This document shows, piece after piece, positions 56,013 to 64,000 of a stretch of 64,000 nt of DNA (position 1 is the stretch's first letter; each line of letters opens with the position of its first letter). The notes under the pieces are model-generated. The model saw only the letters and a program-made list of their open reading frames with translations. It was not told the origin of the DNA and searched no databases. The translations under genes and the position numbers were made by a program. The stretch is from Candidatus Gastranaerophilales bacterium. GTDB taxonomy: Bacteria > Cyanobacteriota > Vampirovibrionia > Gastranaerophilales > Gastranaerophilaceae. The stretch spans positions 1-64,000 of the forward strand of contig CANQNW010000009.1 in the NCBI GenBank assembly GCA_947625305.1, given 5' to 3'.

Positions 56013-56461
56013 AATTTGGATTTAACGGCTCGTTCAATATCTCTTGACTGTGCTTTTTTTGCTAAATCTTCTCTTTTATCATACAGTTTTTTACCTTTTG
56101 CGAGGGCAATTTCAAGTTTTGCCCAGCCGTTTTCAAGATATAGTTCCAAAGGGATTATTGCAAACCCGTCTTTTTTTATTTTCCCCGTTAACTTTTCAAT
56201 TTCTTTTTTATTTAATAAAAGTTTACGTGTTCTTTTTTCTTCGTGGTTATACCTGTTTCCCTGCTCATACAGGCTAATATGGCAGTTATATAAAAATACT
56301 TCACCATCTTCAAGTTTTGCAAAGCTGTCTTTTAAGTTGACTGCACCTTTCCTGACGGATTTTATTTCCGTTCCCGTTAACACTAATCCAGCATTATATT
56401 TATCGAATATATGATATTCGTGAAATGCTTTTTTGTTTGTTGATATTATTTTTCTGCCCAT
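56009..56461 (-). CDS. smpB: SsrA-binding protein
   Basis: SmpB binds tmRNA and rescues stalled ribosomes. The 150-residue protein has the conserved [46 protein letters not shown], and a basic C-terminal tail ([23 protein letters not shown]). Its 3' end overlaps dnaX by four bases in convergent orientation. No ssrA gene was recognised nearby. Confidence 0.97.
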   Translation of the reverse strand: MGRKIISTNKKAFHEYHIFDKYNAGLVLTGTEIKSVRKGAVNLKDSFAKLEDGEVFLYNCHISLYEQGNRYNHEEKRTRKLLLNKKEIEKLTGKIKKDGFAIIPLELYLENGWAKLEIALAKGKKLYDKREDLAKKAQSRDIERAVKSKF

Positions 56462-56476
56462 ATGTGAATTATATCA

Positions 56477-56758
56477 TTATAAATATTTTTTGATAACCTG
56501 CTTATAAAGCTTAGTTAAAAGGATTTTCTTTATTTCTTTTTCTGTAAAATCTTTTATTTTTTCTTTTGGTATTTTTAACGATGCAGAAAATTTTTTGTAA
56601 TTTTTCCAGTCTTTTAAGTTCCAAACTGTTGCAGATAATGTAATTGTAACTTCTTTATCGGAATAAAATCTGTCAAATATTAATTTCCCGTTAATTTTTT
56701 CCGTTTTAATAACATAATAATAAATATCCGCTAACCTTTTATAATCTAACAAATCCAT
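56477..56758 (-). CDS. Small basic protein of unknown function
   Basis: The protein has 93 residues and is Lys- and Tyr-rich. It has a beta region (INGKLIFDRFYSDKEVTITLSATVWNLKDW in part) and a helical tail (DFTEKEIKKILLTKLYKQVIKKYL). No family, signal peptide or membrane segment was recognised. It lies 24 bases downstream of another small basic gene, and both are on the strand opposite to an XRE regulator, so a small accessory cluster is possible. Confidence 0.5.
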   Translation of the reverse strand: MDLLDYKRLADIYYYVIKTEKINGKLIFDRFYSDKEVTITLSATVWNLKDWKNYKKFSASLKIPKEKIKDFTEKEIKKILLTKLYKQVIKKYL

Positions 56759-56782
56759 ACTTCAAAACTTCCCCGCAGCCTA

Positions 56783-57091
56783 TCAGTAAAAAATATTATT
56801 TCTATGCCTTTTTAATAAATTGTAATAATAGTCAATTTTATTATCTTTAACTATGCACCTTAGTTTATTTTCAGCCCTGATAAAGTAGGGTTCATCAATA
56901 ATCCCCGTTGTAATTTCGTAATCTCTATAAATTTTTGTTAAGATGTCTTTTAAAAAATAAATTTTTTCTCTTTTGGAAATAAAAATGTTCTGAATTTTTG
57001 TTTTAACTTTTTTTAAAAACCTTATAACAAAAGGTTTTTGCTTGTACTCACATTTCTGTGATACTACAAGATGCAAGTATCTTTTTTTCAT
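56783..57091 (-). CDS. Small basic protein of unknown function
   Basis: The protein has 102 residues with a high Lys/Arg/Tyr content (RFLKKVKTKIQNIFISKREKIYFLKD and YYYNLLKRHRNNIFY). No known domain, signal peptide or membrane segment was recognised. It starts 203 bases from the divergently transcribed XRE regulator, and palindromes lie between. The base composition is more AT-rich than nearby housekeeping genes. Confidence 0.5.
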   Translation of the reverse strand: MKKRYLHLVVSQKCEYKQKPFVIRFLKKVKTKIQNIFISKREKIYFLKDILTKIYRDYEITTGIIDEPYFIRAENKLRCIVKDNKIDYYYNLLKRHRNNIFY

Positions 57092-57169
57092 CTTTCACCA
57101 TCCCTAATTACATCTTGTAACATCCAAAAAATGTATAAATACCAAAAATAATGCAATAATATGTAATTT

Positions 57170-57248
57170 GTAGTATAATATATTTAGTTGGAAGTTACAG
57201 GATATTATAATTATAAAATTATACTACATTATCATGTAAAATTTTACA
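57170..57248. promoter_or_regulatory. Candidate operator and promoter region between small genes and XRE regulator
   Basis: Two features stand out in the 203-base divergent gap. GTAGTATAAT (57170-57179) and ATTATACTAC (57218-57227) are an exact inverted pair, each containing a -10-like hexamer. TGTAAAATTTTACA (57235-57248) is a perfect 14-bp palindrome. The helix-turn-helix protein could bind here; that is inference. Confidence 0.4.
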
Positions 57249-57294
57249 AGAAATAATACTGAAAAATGTAACAAAAATTAAAAATAGGTACGTT

Positions 57295-57717
57295 ATGGGA
57301 ATAGGAAAAAGAATTAAAGAATTACGGGCAGAACTGCGTTTAACTGCTACGGAAATTGCATCGGGTCTTGATATTCCTGTCAGAACAATCGGCAGTTATG
57401 AAAGAGAAGAAGCACATCCGGGTACAAAATTTTTCTGTGCCGTAATAGAAAAGTATCATGTTAATGTAAATTGGCTTTTAACAGGCAAAGGAAGCATGTT
57501 CATGTCAAAGAGAACGGAAATGGATATGACATGTATTGCTTATTTCCAAGAAACATTTAATTTGACTGAAGAAGAAGCCACAGGTTTGCTTGATATTCTT
57601 GATACTGAAGCAAGCAAAGACATGGTGCTTAAATTTATTCAAATTAAAAAAGGAAATAAAGAAGCGCTTGACAGCCTTATTTATAACCTGCAGGGCATTA
57701 AAGCCATATACGGTTAA
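57295..57717 (+). CDS. XRE family transcriptional regulator
   Basis: The 140-residue protein has an N-terminal helix-turn-helix of the Cro/CI type (IKELRAELRLTATEIASGLDIPVRTIGSYERE, about residues 7-38) and NVNWLLTGKGSMF just after. The C-terminal half is helical and could dimerise. The ATG follows AGG at a usable distance. It is divergent from two small unknown genes and overlaps the convergent helicase gene by four bases. Autoregulation through the palindromes upstream is likely but unproven. Confidence 0.8.
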   Translation: MGIGKRIKELRAELRLTATEIASGLDIPVRTIGSYEREEAHPGTKFFCAVIEKYHVNVNWLLTGKGSMFMSKRTEMDMTCIAYFQETFNLTEEEATGLLDILDTEASKDMVLKFIQIKKGNKEALDSLIYNLQGIKAIYG

Positions 57718-60008
57718 TCGGCATCAACAGGTTCTTTTAATATAGCGGTAATGGCATCTTTCGCGTGCTGTTTTAATTCTTCGCTTAAATTGGGAAGAAT
57801 AGTAAGCTGTCTTAGTATATCTACAGTCCTTTTAAAAATTCTGACCAGGTCGCCCTCCGAGGAATCGACTTGTTTTGCTATGTCCTCCCAAGGTGTACCT
57901 AATATCCACTGCTCTATTAGGGGTGAATAATATGAATTAATATACATTTCCGTATTTATATCATAGTCCCTTTGCAGCATTGCAATATTTTTGCGGATTT
58001 CTTTAATTTTGTTTAATGCTTTTCTTGAATTTCTGCTTATAGGCTGATTTGGATATACCTCCGACCTTAAATCCTCCGTTACAAGTGCGCAAATAACCGA
58101 AGCAAGTTCATAAGGTTCCAGTTCATCTAAAATCCCTTTTAAAATTATTTCCGCTAAAAACAGTTCATTTTCCGCTCTTATCATTGAACAGGTAATACCG
58201 CTGTCTGTCGGTACTCCGTTTTGAATGTAGCCTTTTTTCTCTAATATTTCTTTATGGGCAAGAAATTTATTCCAATAGATATCCTTTTGTTTTTCTATGT
58301 TTTTAGTTGTTTCTTTATATCTTTTCTCAAGCCTGTTTATTATTTCGAGGTTTTTCATATGTTTTTTATAACCTCGGCAGATTTCGCATTTGTACTTTTC
58401 AAGTGCAAGGCGGAGTTCCCTTGTTTTTTCAAGGTATTCGGTTACTTCGGGAGCATTTTTATCGCCCTTTTGTTTTGCCTGTTTTTGAAGTGTTCTTGTT
58501 AATTTCCGATATACTATAAATTTATCTTTTAATTTGTTAAATTCTAAAAATTCTTCATTTGTCAGCCCGAAGGGGCATTTTTCGCTTTTTAATTTTGCTA
58601 AACTTTGTTCATATTGAAGCTGCTGAGATATAATCGGTTTTAATCTGTCATTAGATGAGAAATACCCAAAACTTTTTAAAATTAATTCTTTAGCTTGATT
58701 AAGTTCTAAATTTTGCAGTAAATTTAACACCATTGAATACCCGGGAGAAAATCTGCTCTCTAATGGATTGGAGGAACTTTTTACCAAGTCTGCAACTTCT
58801 TCGGGTGATTGGAATTGAGTTCCCATTACAACTACATAGCCGATTTTATCCATACCTCTTCTGCCTGCACGGCCCGACATCTGCAAAAATTCATTTGCAG
58901 TCAGCATTCTGTGCCCTGAGTCTGTTCTTTTGCTGATTGCCGATATGACTGTTGTTCTTGCGGGCATGTTTATCCCTGCAGCCAGAGTCTCCGTAGCAAA
59001 TACTACTTTTATTAGTCCTTTTTGGAATAATCTTTCAACTAACAGCTTCCAGGCAGGCAATAACCCGGCATGGTGCGAAGCAACACCGTTATAAAGGTAT
59101 TCCAAATTTTTATTATTTTCTAAATATGTGTGATCTTTTAAAAATTCAGAGATTTCTTTTCTTATTTGTTTTGTTTCTTCCTCGGTTATAAGTCTTAAAT
59201 CCGAACATTTTTCCATATTTTCGTCGCATTTTTTACGGGAAAAGGTAAAAAATATGGCAGGCAGCATATCCTTTTTATGAAGTACATTTATAACATCTTT
59301 TACATTGTTTCGTTTTTTTGCCTGACGGGAGTATAGGTTCATTTTCTTTTCAGGCTTTATTTTTTTGTTTAACCTGCCTTCAGGAGTTAAAAGAGGCAAT
59401 ATATCAAATGGTTTTGATGAATCAAAATAATAATGCCTTAAAGGAACGGGGCGAAAATCAGTGTATATATGTTCAGTTCCCGAGTGTACCGTGTTTATCC
59501 AATCGCACAACTGCTGAGAATTAGCAACTGTTGCACTTAGGGCAATAATCTGCACGTTATTAGGGCAGTATATAATGCTTTCTTCCCAAACGGTGCCTCT
59601 TTCTTCATCGTTCATATAGTGAACTTCATCTAAAACAACATATTTAACATCCTTCATAATGTCTTTAGCTGAACCGAAATTAGTATTATAAAGCATATTT
59701 CTGAATACTTCTGTTGTCATAACGACAATCGGGGCTTCCCTGTTAATAGATGTGTCGCCCGTTAAAAGTCCGACATTCCCTTCTCCGTACTTTTGCCCGA
59801 AATCATAAAACTTTTGGTTTGATAATGCCTTCAACGGGGTTGTATAAAAAAGCCTTGTATTCTCTTCCAGTGCCTTTTGTATTGCATGTTCAGCAATACA
59901 GGTTTTTCCTGCACCAGTTGGCGCACAGACAACAACACTTTTATTGTTATCTATGCAATCAAAAGCTTCTTTTTGAAATTCATCGGGTATAAAATCAAAC
60001 TTATACAA
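57714..60008 (-). CDS. Ski2-like DEAD/DEVH-box RNA helicase
   Basis: The 764-residue protein has the Ski2/Mtr4-like helicase core: Walker A APTGAGKT (29-36), TTPLKALSNQKF, DEVHYMND, LSATVAN, SHHAGLLP, and QMSGRAGRRGMD. The C-terminal helical region (for example ELEPYELASVICALVTEDLRSEVYP) is like that of HelY and cyanobacterial homologues. It likely unwinds structured RNA in an ATP-dependent way. It starts two bases after the DAHP synthase stop. Confidence 0.9.
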   Translation of the reverse strand: MYKFDFIPDEFQKEAFDCIDNNKSVVVCAPTGAGKTCIAEHAIQKALEENTRLFYTTPLKALSNQKFYDFGQKYGEGNVGLLTGDTSINREAPIVVMTTEVFRNMLYNTNFGSAKDIMKDVKYVVLDEVHYMNDEERGTVWEESIIYCPNNVQIIALSATVANSQQLCDWINTVHSGTEHIYTDFRPVPLRHYYFDSSKPFDILPLLTPEGRLNKKIKPEKKMNLYSRQAKKRNNVKDVINVLHKKDMLPAIFFTFSRKKCDENMEKCSDLRLITEEETKQIRKEISEFLKDHTYLENNKNLEYLYNGVASHHAGLLPAWKLLVERLFQKGLIKVVFATETLAAGINMPARTTVISAISKRTDSGHRMLTANEFLQMSGRAGRRGMDKIGYVVVMGTQFQSPEEVADLVKSSSNPLESRFSPGYSMVLNLLQNLELNQAKELILKSFGYFSSNDRLKPIISQQLQYEQSLAKLKSEKCPFGLTNEEFLEFNKLKDKFIVYRKLTRTLQKQAKQKGDKNAPEVTEYLEKTRELRLALEKYKCEICRGYKKHMKNLEIINRLEKRYKETTKNIEKQKDIYWNKFLAHKEILEKKGYIQNGVPTDSGITCSMIRAENELFLAEIILKGILDELEPYELASVICALVTEDLRSEVYPNQPISRNSRKALNKIKEIRKNIAMLQRDYDINTEMYINSYYSPLIEQWILGTPWEDIAKQVDSSEGDLVRIFKRTVDILRQLTILPNLSEELKQHAKDAITAILKEPVDAD

Positions 60009-60010
60009 AA

Positions 60011-61057
60011 TTACACCATACTCATTGAATGTTTGTTGTCGTAATCAATTCTGCCTATAAGTTTATTAAGACGTTTTGCAACTTCTTTAAACATTGGAAT
60101 AGGTAAGCTTTGAGCTCCGTCTGATGAGGCATTTTCAGGGTCGTGGTGCACCTCCATCATTACACCGTGTGCGCCTACGATTAATCCTGCTTTTGCCATA
60201 GGTTCTATTAAATATCTTCTTCCCGTTCCGTGGCTTGGATCAACTATTACGGGCAGATGTGAATATTTTTTTATTACGGGAATTGCTGCTATATCAAGTG
60301 TATTTCTTGTTGATGTATTATCAACACCTTTAATTCCCCGTTCACACAAAATTACCTTGTCATTGCCGTTATACATAATGTGTTCTGCGGCAAGCAGGAA
60401 TTCTCTTATTGAAGCGGCTGCGCCTCTTTTTAATATAACGGGTTTATCGCATTTACCGACAGCTTTTAACAGTTTGAAGTTCTGCATATTCCTTGCACCG
60501 ATTTGTATAACATCGGCATATTGGCAGACTAAGTCCAAATCTAAAGTATCCATTAATTCCGTTACGATTAACAGCCCTGTTTTTTCTCTTGCGATAGCGA
60601 GGTACTCAAGTGCCTTTTCTTCAAGCCCTTGGAAATCATACGGCGAAGTTCTCGGTTTAAAAGCACCGCCTCTTAAAAAATGACATCCCATTTCTTTTGC
60701 GGCATCAGCTACTCTTAAAAGTCCGTCTAAATCCTGTTCAACACAGCAAGGACCTGCTATTATTACGGGTTTTTCAAGACCGCCTATCCTTACTCCGTTG
60801 GAAAATTCAATAATGGTATCTTCCTGTTTGCCTTCTCTTGAGGCTAATTTATAGGGTTCTTGGATTAATTTTACACTCCTTACCCCTTCGTATGACTGGA
60901 ATGCATGAGGTTCTATAAGCCTTTTATCACCTATTGCGGCTATTACGGTCATAACATCACCGTGGTTTAATACGGTTTTAAATCCTTTATTATGAAGTGC
61001 TTTTACTACTGTTTCTATTTGCTGCTGTGTAGCAGAAGGCTCCATTATTATTATCAT
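60011..61057 (-). CDS. aroF: 3-deoxy-7-phosphoheptulonate synthase
   Basis: DAHP synthase condenses phosphoenolpyruvate and erythrose-4-phosphate, the first step of the shikimate pathway. The 348-residue type I-beta protein has an N-terminal ferredoxin-like regulatory domain (about 1-70) and a barrel with IIAGPCCVE, FLRGGAFKPRTSPYDFQG, QIGARNMQNF, VILKRG and VDPSHGTG. AGAGGAAA precedes the ATG. It is followed by the helicase gene after two bases. Confidence 0.96.
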   Translation of the reverse strand: MIIIMEPSATQQQIETVVKALHNKGFKTVLNHGDVMTVIAAIGDKRLIEPHAFQSYEGVRSVKLIQEPYKLASREGKQEDTIIEFSNGVRIGGLEKPVIIAGPCCVEQDLDGLLRVADAAKEMGCHFLRGGAFKPRTSPYDFQGLEEKALEYLAIAREKTGLLIVTELMDTLDLDLVCQYADVIQIGARNMQNFKLLKAVGKCDKPVILKRGAAASIREFLLAAEHIMYNGNDKVILCERGIKGVDNTSTRNTLDIAAIPVIKKYSHLPVIVDPSHGTGRRYLIEPMAKAGLIVGAHGVMMEVHHDPENASSDGAQSLPIPMFKEVAKRLNKLIGRIDYDNKHSMSMV

Positions 61058-61072
61058 TATCTTTCCTCTTTT

Positions 61073-62089
61073 CTATACCGTTGCATATGTATGTTCTTTT
61101 AACATATCTTCTTTTACTATCTGACTTTTTACTGATTCATTTACTCTGCTGTTTGATAATATTATTGAATTTTCTATTACAACGTTATCAGAAATTTCAA
61201 TATTATTCCATAAAATTGAATTTATAATTTTAACGTTATTACCTATTTTACAATTGTTTCCGAGTATACAGTACCCTTCAATTTGTGTATTATTTTGAAT
61301 TTTGGTATTATCACCTTTTATGTATTTACCTGATTTTGTTATACTAATTATAGGTTTACAGCTTTTAACCGTATGATTTAATATGTCTATGTTTGATTTA
61401 TGATATTGGTCAAGTGAACCTATATCAGACCAATAACCATCCGTTATGTATGTATTGATTTTTAAACCGTTTTCAAGTATAAGCGGAAACACATTTTTTG
61501 CAAAGTCAAAGAAGGTATTTTCAGGTATGTATTTAAAAATATCGTATTTAAATATGTAAATCCCCGTATTTGCTAAATTGGATTTAGCTTCATTTAGTAT
61601 GGGCTTTTCTTGAAAACTATCGACATAGCCTTTTTTATCAGGTACAACAATGCCGTATTTATTAACTTGCGAATGTTCCACTTCTTTTAAAACTATAGTT
61701 ACTATTGAATTAGAATTAACATGTGATTGATATGCTTTATTGATATCTAAATCAGTCAAACCGTCACCTGACATAACTATAAAATCTTCTTTTTCATTAA
61801 AGAAAAATTGACATTTTTTAACTCCGCCCGCAGTGCCTGAGAGTTCAGTTTCTTTTATAAAACTATAATTAATTCCGAAGTTATTTTCTTTATAGTGATT
61901 TTGTATTTCATCAGCTTTATAATATGTGTTTGCAATAATATTTTGGATGCCGTATTTAGCAAGGTGCTGAGAGAGTATATCCATTGCGGGAATATTTGCA
62001 AGCGGAACCAAGGGTTTTGGTACAATGCTTGATAAAGGTTCTAACCTTGAACCCACTCCTGCTGCCATTATCATTGCTCTTTTTAACAT
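61073..62089 (-). CDS. Sugar-1-phosphate nucleotidyltransferase with LbH C-terminus
   Basis: The 338-residue protein has a nucleotidyltransferase domain (MAAGVGSRLEPLS, with PKPLVPLANIPAM, and SGDGLTDLD metal site) and a left-handed beta-helix C-terminus with hexapeptide repeats (NTQIEGYCILGNNCKIGNNVKI). Such proteins make GDP-mannose, dTDP-glucose or UDP-sugar; the mannose-1-phosphate guanylyltransferase type is a good match. The gene at 25878 (phosphohexomutase) could supply the substrate. AAGGGTG precedes the ATG, and ffh is just upstream. Confidence 0.88.
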   Translation of the reverse strand: MLKRAMIMAAGVGSRLEPLSSIVPKPLVPLANIPAMDILSQHLAKYGIQNIIANTYYKADEIQNHYKENNFGINYSFIKETELSGTAGGVKKCQFFFNEKEDFIVMSGDGLTDLDINKAYQSHVNSNSIVTIVLKEVEHSQVNKYGIVVPDKKGYVDSFQEKPILNEAKSNLANTGIYIFKYDIFKYIPENTFFDFAKNVFPLILENGLKINTYITDGYWSDIGSLDQYHKSNIDILNHTVKSCKPIISITKSGKYIKGDNTKIQNNTQIEGYCILGNNCKIGNNVKIINSILWNNIEISDNVVIENSIILSNSRVNESVKSQIVKEDMLKEHTYATV

Positions 62090-62106
62090 ATTTTCACCCT
62101 TATTTA

Positions 62107-63468
62107 TTAAAATGGGAATCTGCCTCCTAAATTTTTAGGTATTTTAAGTTTCCCTTTTTTCACCTTCTGTTTTATATCCGAAAAACCTTTCATCATTTGG
62201 CGCATTTGGTCAAATTGTGAAATTATTTGATTTACTTCAGAAATAGGTAAACCGCAGCCCTGCGCTATCCTTCTTTTCCTTGAAGTATTAATTATATTCG
62301 GGTTTGCTCTTTCTTCAGGGGTCATACTTGAAATAAAGGATTCAACTTTTTTCATTTGTTTTTCACCTTCATTTGCAATTGTTTCTTTTGTATCACGATT
62401 TAACCCCGGAATAGGGAGCATACCTAAAATATTTTCCATAGAACCAAACATTTTCATTTGTTTTTGCATTTTTAAAAAGTCATTGTATGAAAATTGGGCT
62501 TTTTCCATTTTCTTTTCAAATTCTTTAGCCTGTTTTTCATCAAATACTTCTTGCGCTTTTTCAACTAATGAAACAATATCGCCCATTCCTAAAATTCTAT
62601 CTGCCATTCTAGAGGGGTGAAAATCGCTTAGTGCATCAAGTTTTTCGCCTGTACCCGTCAGTTTGATGGGCTTGCCTGAAGAATGAACAACACTTAAAGC
62701 AGCACCGCCTCTTGAATCGCCGTCTAATTTTGTTAAAATAATACCTGTTATATCCAGCTGAGTATTAAAATTTTCGGCTACACTTACCGCCTGCTGACCC
62801 AGCATTGAGTCAATTACAAGTAACTTTTCCTGAGGATGAAAAGCCCTATCTATAAGCAAAAGTTCTGCCATCATTTCATTATCTATTTGCAGACGACCTG
62901 CCGTATCTATAATTACTACATTATAGCCGTTGTTTTTTGCATAATCTATTGAGCCTGATACTATTTGCTGAACATTTGTTGAACCCTCAACAGTAAATAC
63001 ATGGGTTTGGGTCTGCTCGCCAAGTGTTTTTAACTGTGTTATTGCTGCGGGGCGGTATACATCTGCCGCTACAAGCAGAGGATTTTTGCCTTCTTTTTTT
63101 AATTTTACGGCAAGTTTAGCGGCTGACGTGGTTTTCCCTGACCCTTGAAGTCCTAACATCATTATTAAACCGGGATGTCCAGATAAATCAAGCGGTGAAT
63201 TTTCATTCCCTAAAATACTTACAAGTTCATCATGAACTATTTTTACTAACTGCTGAGTGGGATTTACTCCGTTTAAAACCTCTTCGCCAAGTGCTTTTTC
63301 CTTTAAATTTGTCATAAATAATTTGACAACTTTTAAGCTGACATCAGCCTCCAGTAAGGCTCTTCGCACTTCTCTTAAGGCATCTTGCATATTTTCTTCG
63401 GTTAATTTGCTGTTGCCTGATGCCTTTTTTATTATTTCCTGTAATTTATCGGATAAATTATCAAACAT
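62107..63468 (-). CDS. ffh: Signal recognition particle protein Ffh
   Basis: Ffh is the GTPase of the signal recognition particle that delivers membrane proteins to FtsY and the translocon. The 453-residue protein has an N domain, the G domain (GLQGSGKTTSAAKLA, DTAGRLQID, TKLDGDSRGG) and a Met-rich M domain (from about 300) with the RNA-binding GCGLPISEVN. No ffs gene was recognised nearby. It is divergent from the rluB-like gene. Confidence 0.98.
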   Translation of the reverse strand: MFDNLSDKLQEIIKKASGNSKLTEENMQDALREVRRALLEADVSLKVVKLFMTNLKEKALGEEVLNGVNPTQQLVKIVHDELVSILGNENSPLDLSGHPGLIMMLGLQGSGKTTSAAKLAVKLKKEGKNPLLVAADVYRPAAITQLKTLGEQTQTHVFTVEGSTNVQQIVSGSIDYAKNNGYNVVIIDTAGRLQIDNEMMAELLLIDRAFHPQEKLLVIDSMLGQQAVSVAENFNTQLDITGIILTKLDGDSRGGAALSVVHSSGKPIKLTGTGEKLDALSDFHPSRMADRILGMGDIVSLVEKAQEVFDEKQAKEFEKKMEKAQFSYNDFLKMQKQMKMFGSMENILGMLPIPGLNRDTKETIANEGEKQMKKVESFISSMTPEERANPNIINTSRKRRIAQGCGLPISEVNQIISQFDQMRQMMKGFSDIKQKVKKGKLKIPKNLGGRFPF

Positions 63469-63519
63469 AACAATAAAATTTTACTATAAAAACTAAATTT
63501 TTTCAGTTATTATAACAAT

Positions 63520-64000
63520 ATGAAAAGTCAAAAAGTAAGATTAAATAAATTTATAGCATCTTCAGGATATTGTTCTCGCCGTAAGGCAGATGAACTTATT
63601 GAAGCGGGCAGGGTTAAAGTTAACGGGCAGGTAGTAACCGAACTCGGACTTTTAATAAGTCCTAAAGATAAAGTTTTGGTTTCAGGTGAAATAATTAAAC
63701 CTCAAGAACTTACATATATCCGCTATTATAAACCCGCAGGTTATATTACAACCATGGATGATGAAAAAGGCAGAAAGACAATTTATGATATTTTGCCGGA
63801 GGAAGTTCAAAAACTTAAGCCCGTTGGCAGGCTTGATAAAAATTCGACAGGGCTTTTAATTCTTACAAATGACGGAGATTTTATTAATTCTTTTGCTCAT
63901 CCTTCAGTAAAAGTCCCTAAAGTATATCGTGTCTGCGCTCAAGGTAAACTTAATTTGAATGATTTAACCTTGATGGAAAAAGGTATTGAAATTGAAAAAG
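63520..64000 (+). CDS. rluB: Ribosomal large-subunit pseudouridine synthase B-like, partial
   Basis: The gene runs past the window end; about 160 residues are visible. It starts with an S4 RNA-binding domain (KVRLNKFIASSGYCSRRKADELIEAGRVKVNGQVV) and then the RsuA/RluB catalytic segment with Asp in VGRLDKNSTGLLILTNDG. It converts uridine to pseudouridine in rRNA. The ATG has no Shine-Dalgarno sequence. A TATTAT ends seven bases before it, again suggesting a leaderless start. Confidence 0.9.
   Translation, partial: MKSQKVRLNKFIASSGYCSRRKADELIEAGRVKVNGQVVTELGLLISPKDKVLVSGEIIKPQELTYIRYYKPAGYITTMDDEKGRKTIYDILPEEVQKLKPVGRLDKNSTGLLILTNDGDFINSFAHPSVKVPKVYRVCAQGKLNLNDLTLMEKGIEIEK

Noticed and set aside
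57295-57717. XRE regulator taken as a prophage repressor
   Set aside because: No integrase, capsid, tail or lysis genes lie nearby, and both flanks are core genes.

Overview
The window comes from an AT-rich, diderm bacterium, most likely a gut Vampirovibrionia/Melainabacteria lineage (Gastranaerophilales-like). Supporting points are outer-membrane lipid genes (lpxK, mlaE/F/D), a DUF1822-like domain and a Ski2-type helicase of cyanobacterial flavour, and several short lineage-type proteins starting with ISP(I/V)SF or NINANFAG. The placement is inferred from gene content; no rRNA or tRNA gene was recognised.

Layout. 1-2.9 kb is an accessory region: an RNase HII C-terminus with a foreign N-terminal part, two 10-nt G/C homopolymers, a zinc-ribbon membrane protein, and a toxin-like gene overlapping a small membrane gene. 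2.9-6.3 kb holds overlapping gyrA-ridA-dtd. 6.4-8.7 kb holds lineage-type small proteins and a soluble protein resembling the FlhA export-gate C-domain. 8.7-15 kb carries clpP, then ROK kinase-holA-holB, an omega-amidase-like hydrolase, a PBP4-type peptidase and superoxide reductase. 15-22 kb (minus strand) has a degenerate HD-GYP protein and a GT2-yidC-queA-GT-C membrane protein run. 22-29 kb has a membrane protein overlapping miaA, a uridine-kinase-like protein, a phosphohexomutase, prephenate dehydratase and more lineage-type small proteins. 29.3-35.8 kb is a three-gene regulatory module: a membrane anti-sigma-like protein with a TonB-like C-terminus, a sigma factor, and a zinc-ribbon/ATPase/TPR protein. 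35.8-42.8 kb (minus) is gyrB-TPR-diguanylate cyclase-slt. 43-46 kb has a phosphatase-like gene, an acetyltransferase, a ZIP transporter and an isolated GspF/PilC. 46-54 kb (minus) is ldcA-2-hydroxyacid dehydrogenase-oppF-mlaE-mlaF-mlaD-lpxK-GT9. 54-64 kb has dnaX, smpB, an XRE regulator facing two small unknown genes, a Ski2-like helicase, DAHP synthase, a sugar nucleotidyltransferase, ffh and the start of an rluB-type gene.

The genes are mainly core: replication (gyrA, gyrB, three clamp-loader genes), translation and tRNA modification, protein insertion (yidC, ffh), envelope building and cell-wall turnover, and aromatic amino-acid synthesis. The most unusual parts are the sigma/anti-sigma/ATPase module, the orphan FlhA-like protein, the toxin-like pair near the left edge, and repeated promoter placement 7-8 nt before ATG codons that lack a Shine-Dalgarno sequence, which suggests leaderless mRNAs.
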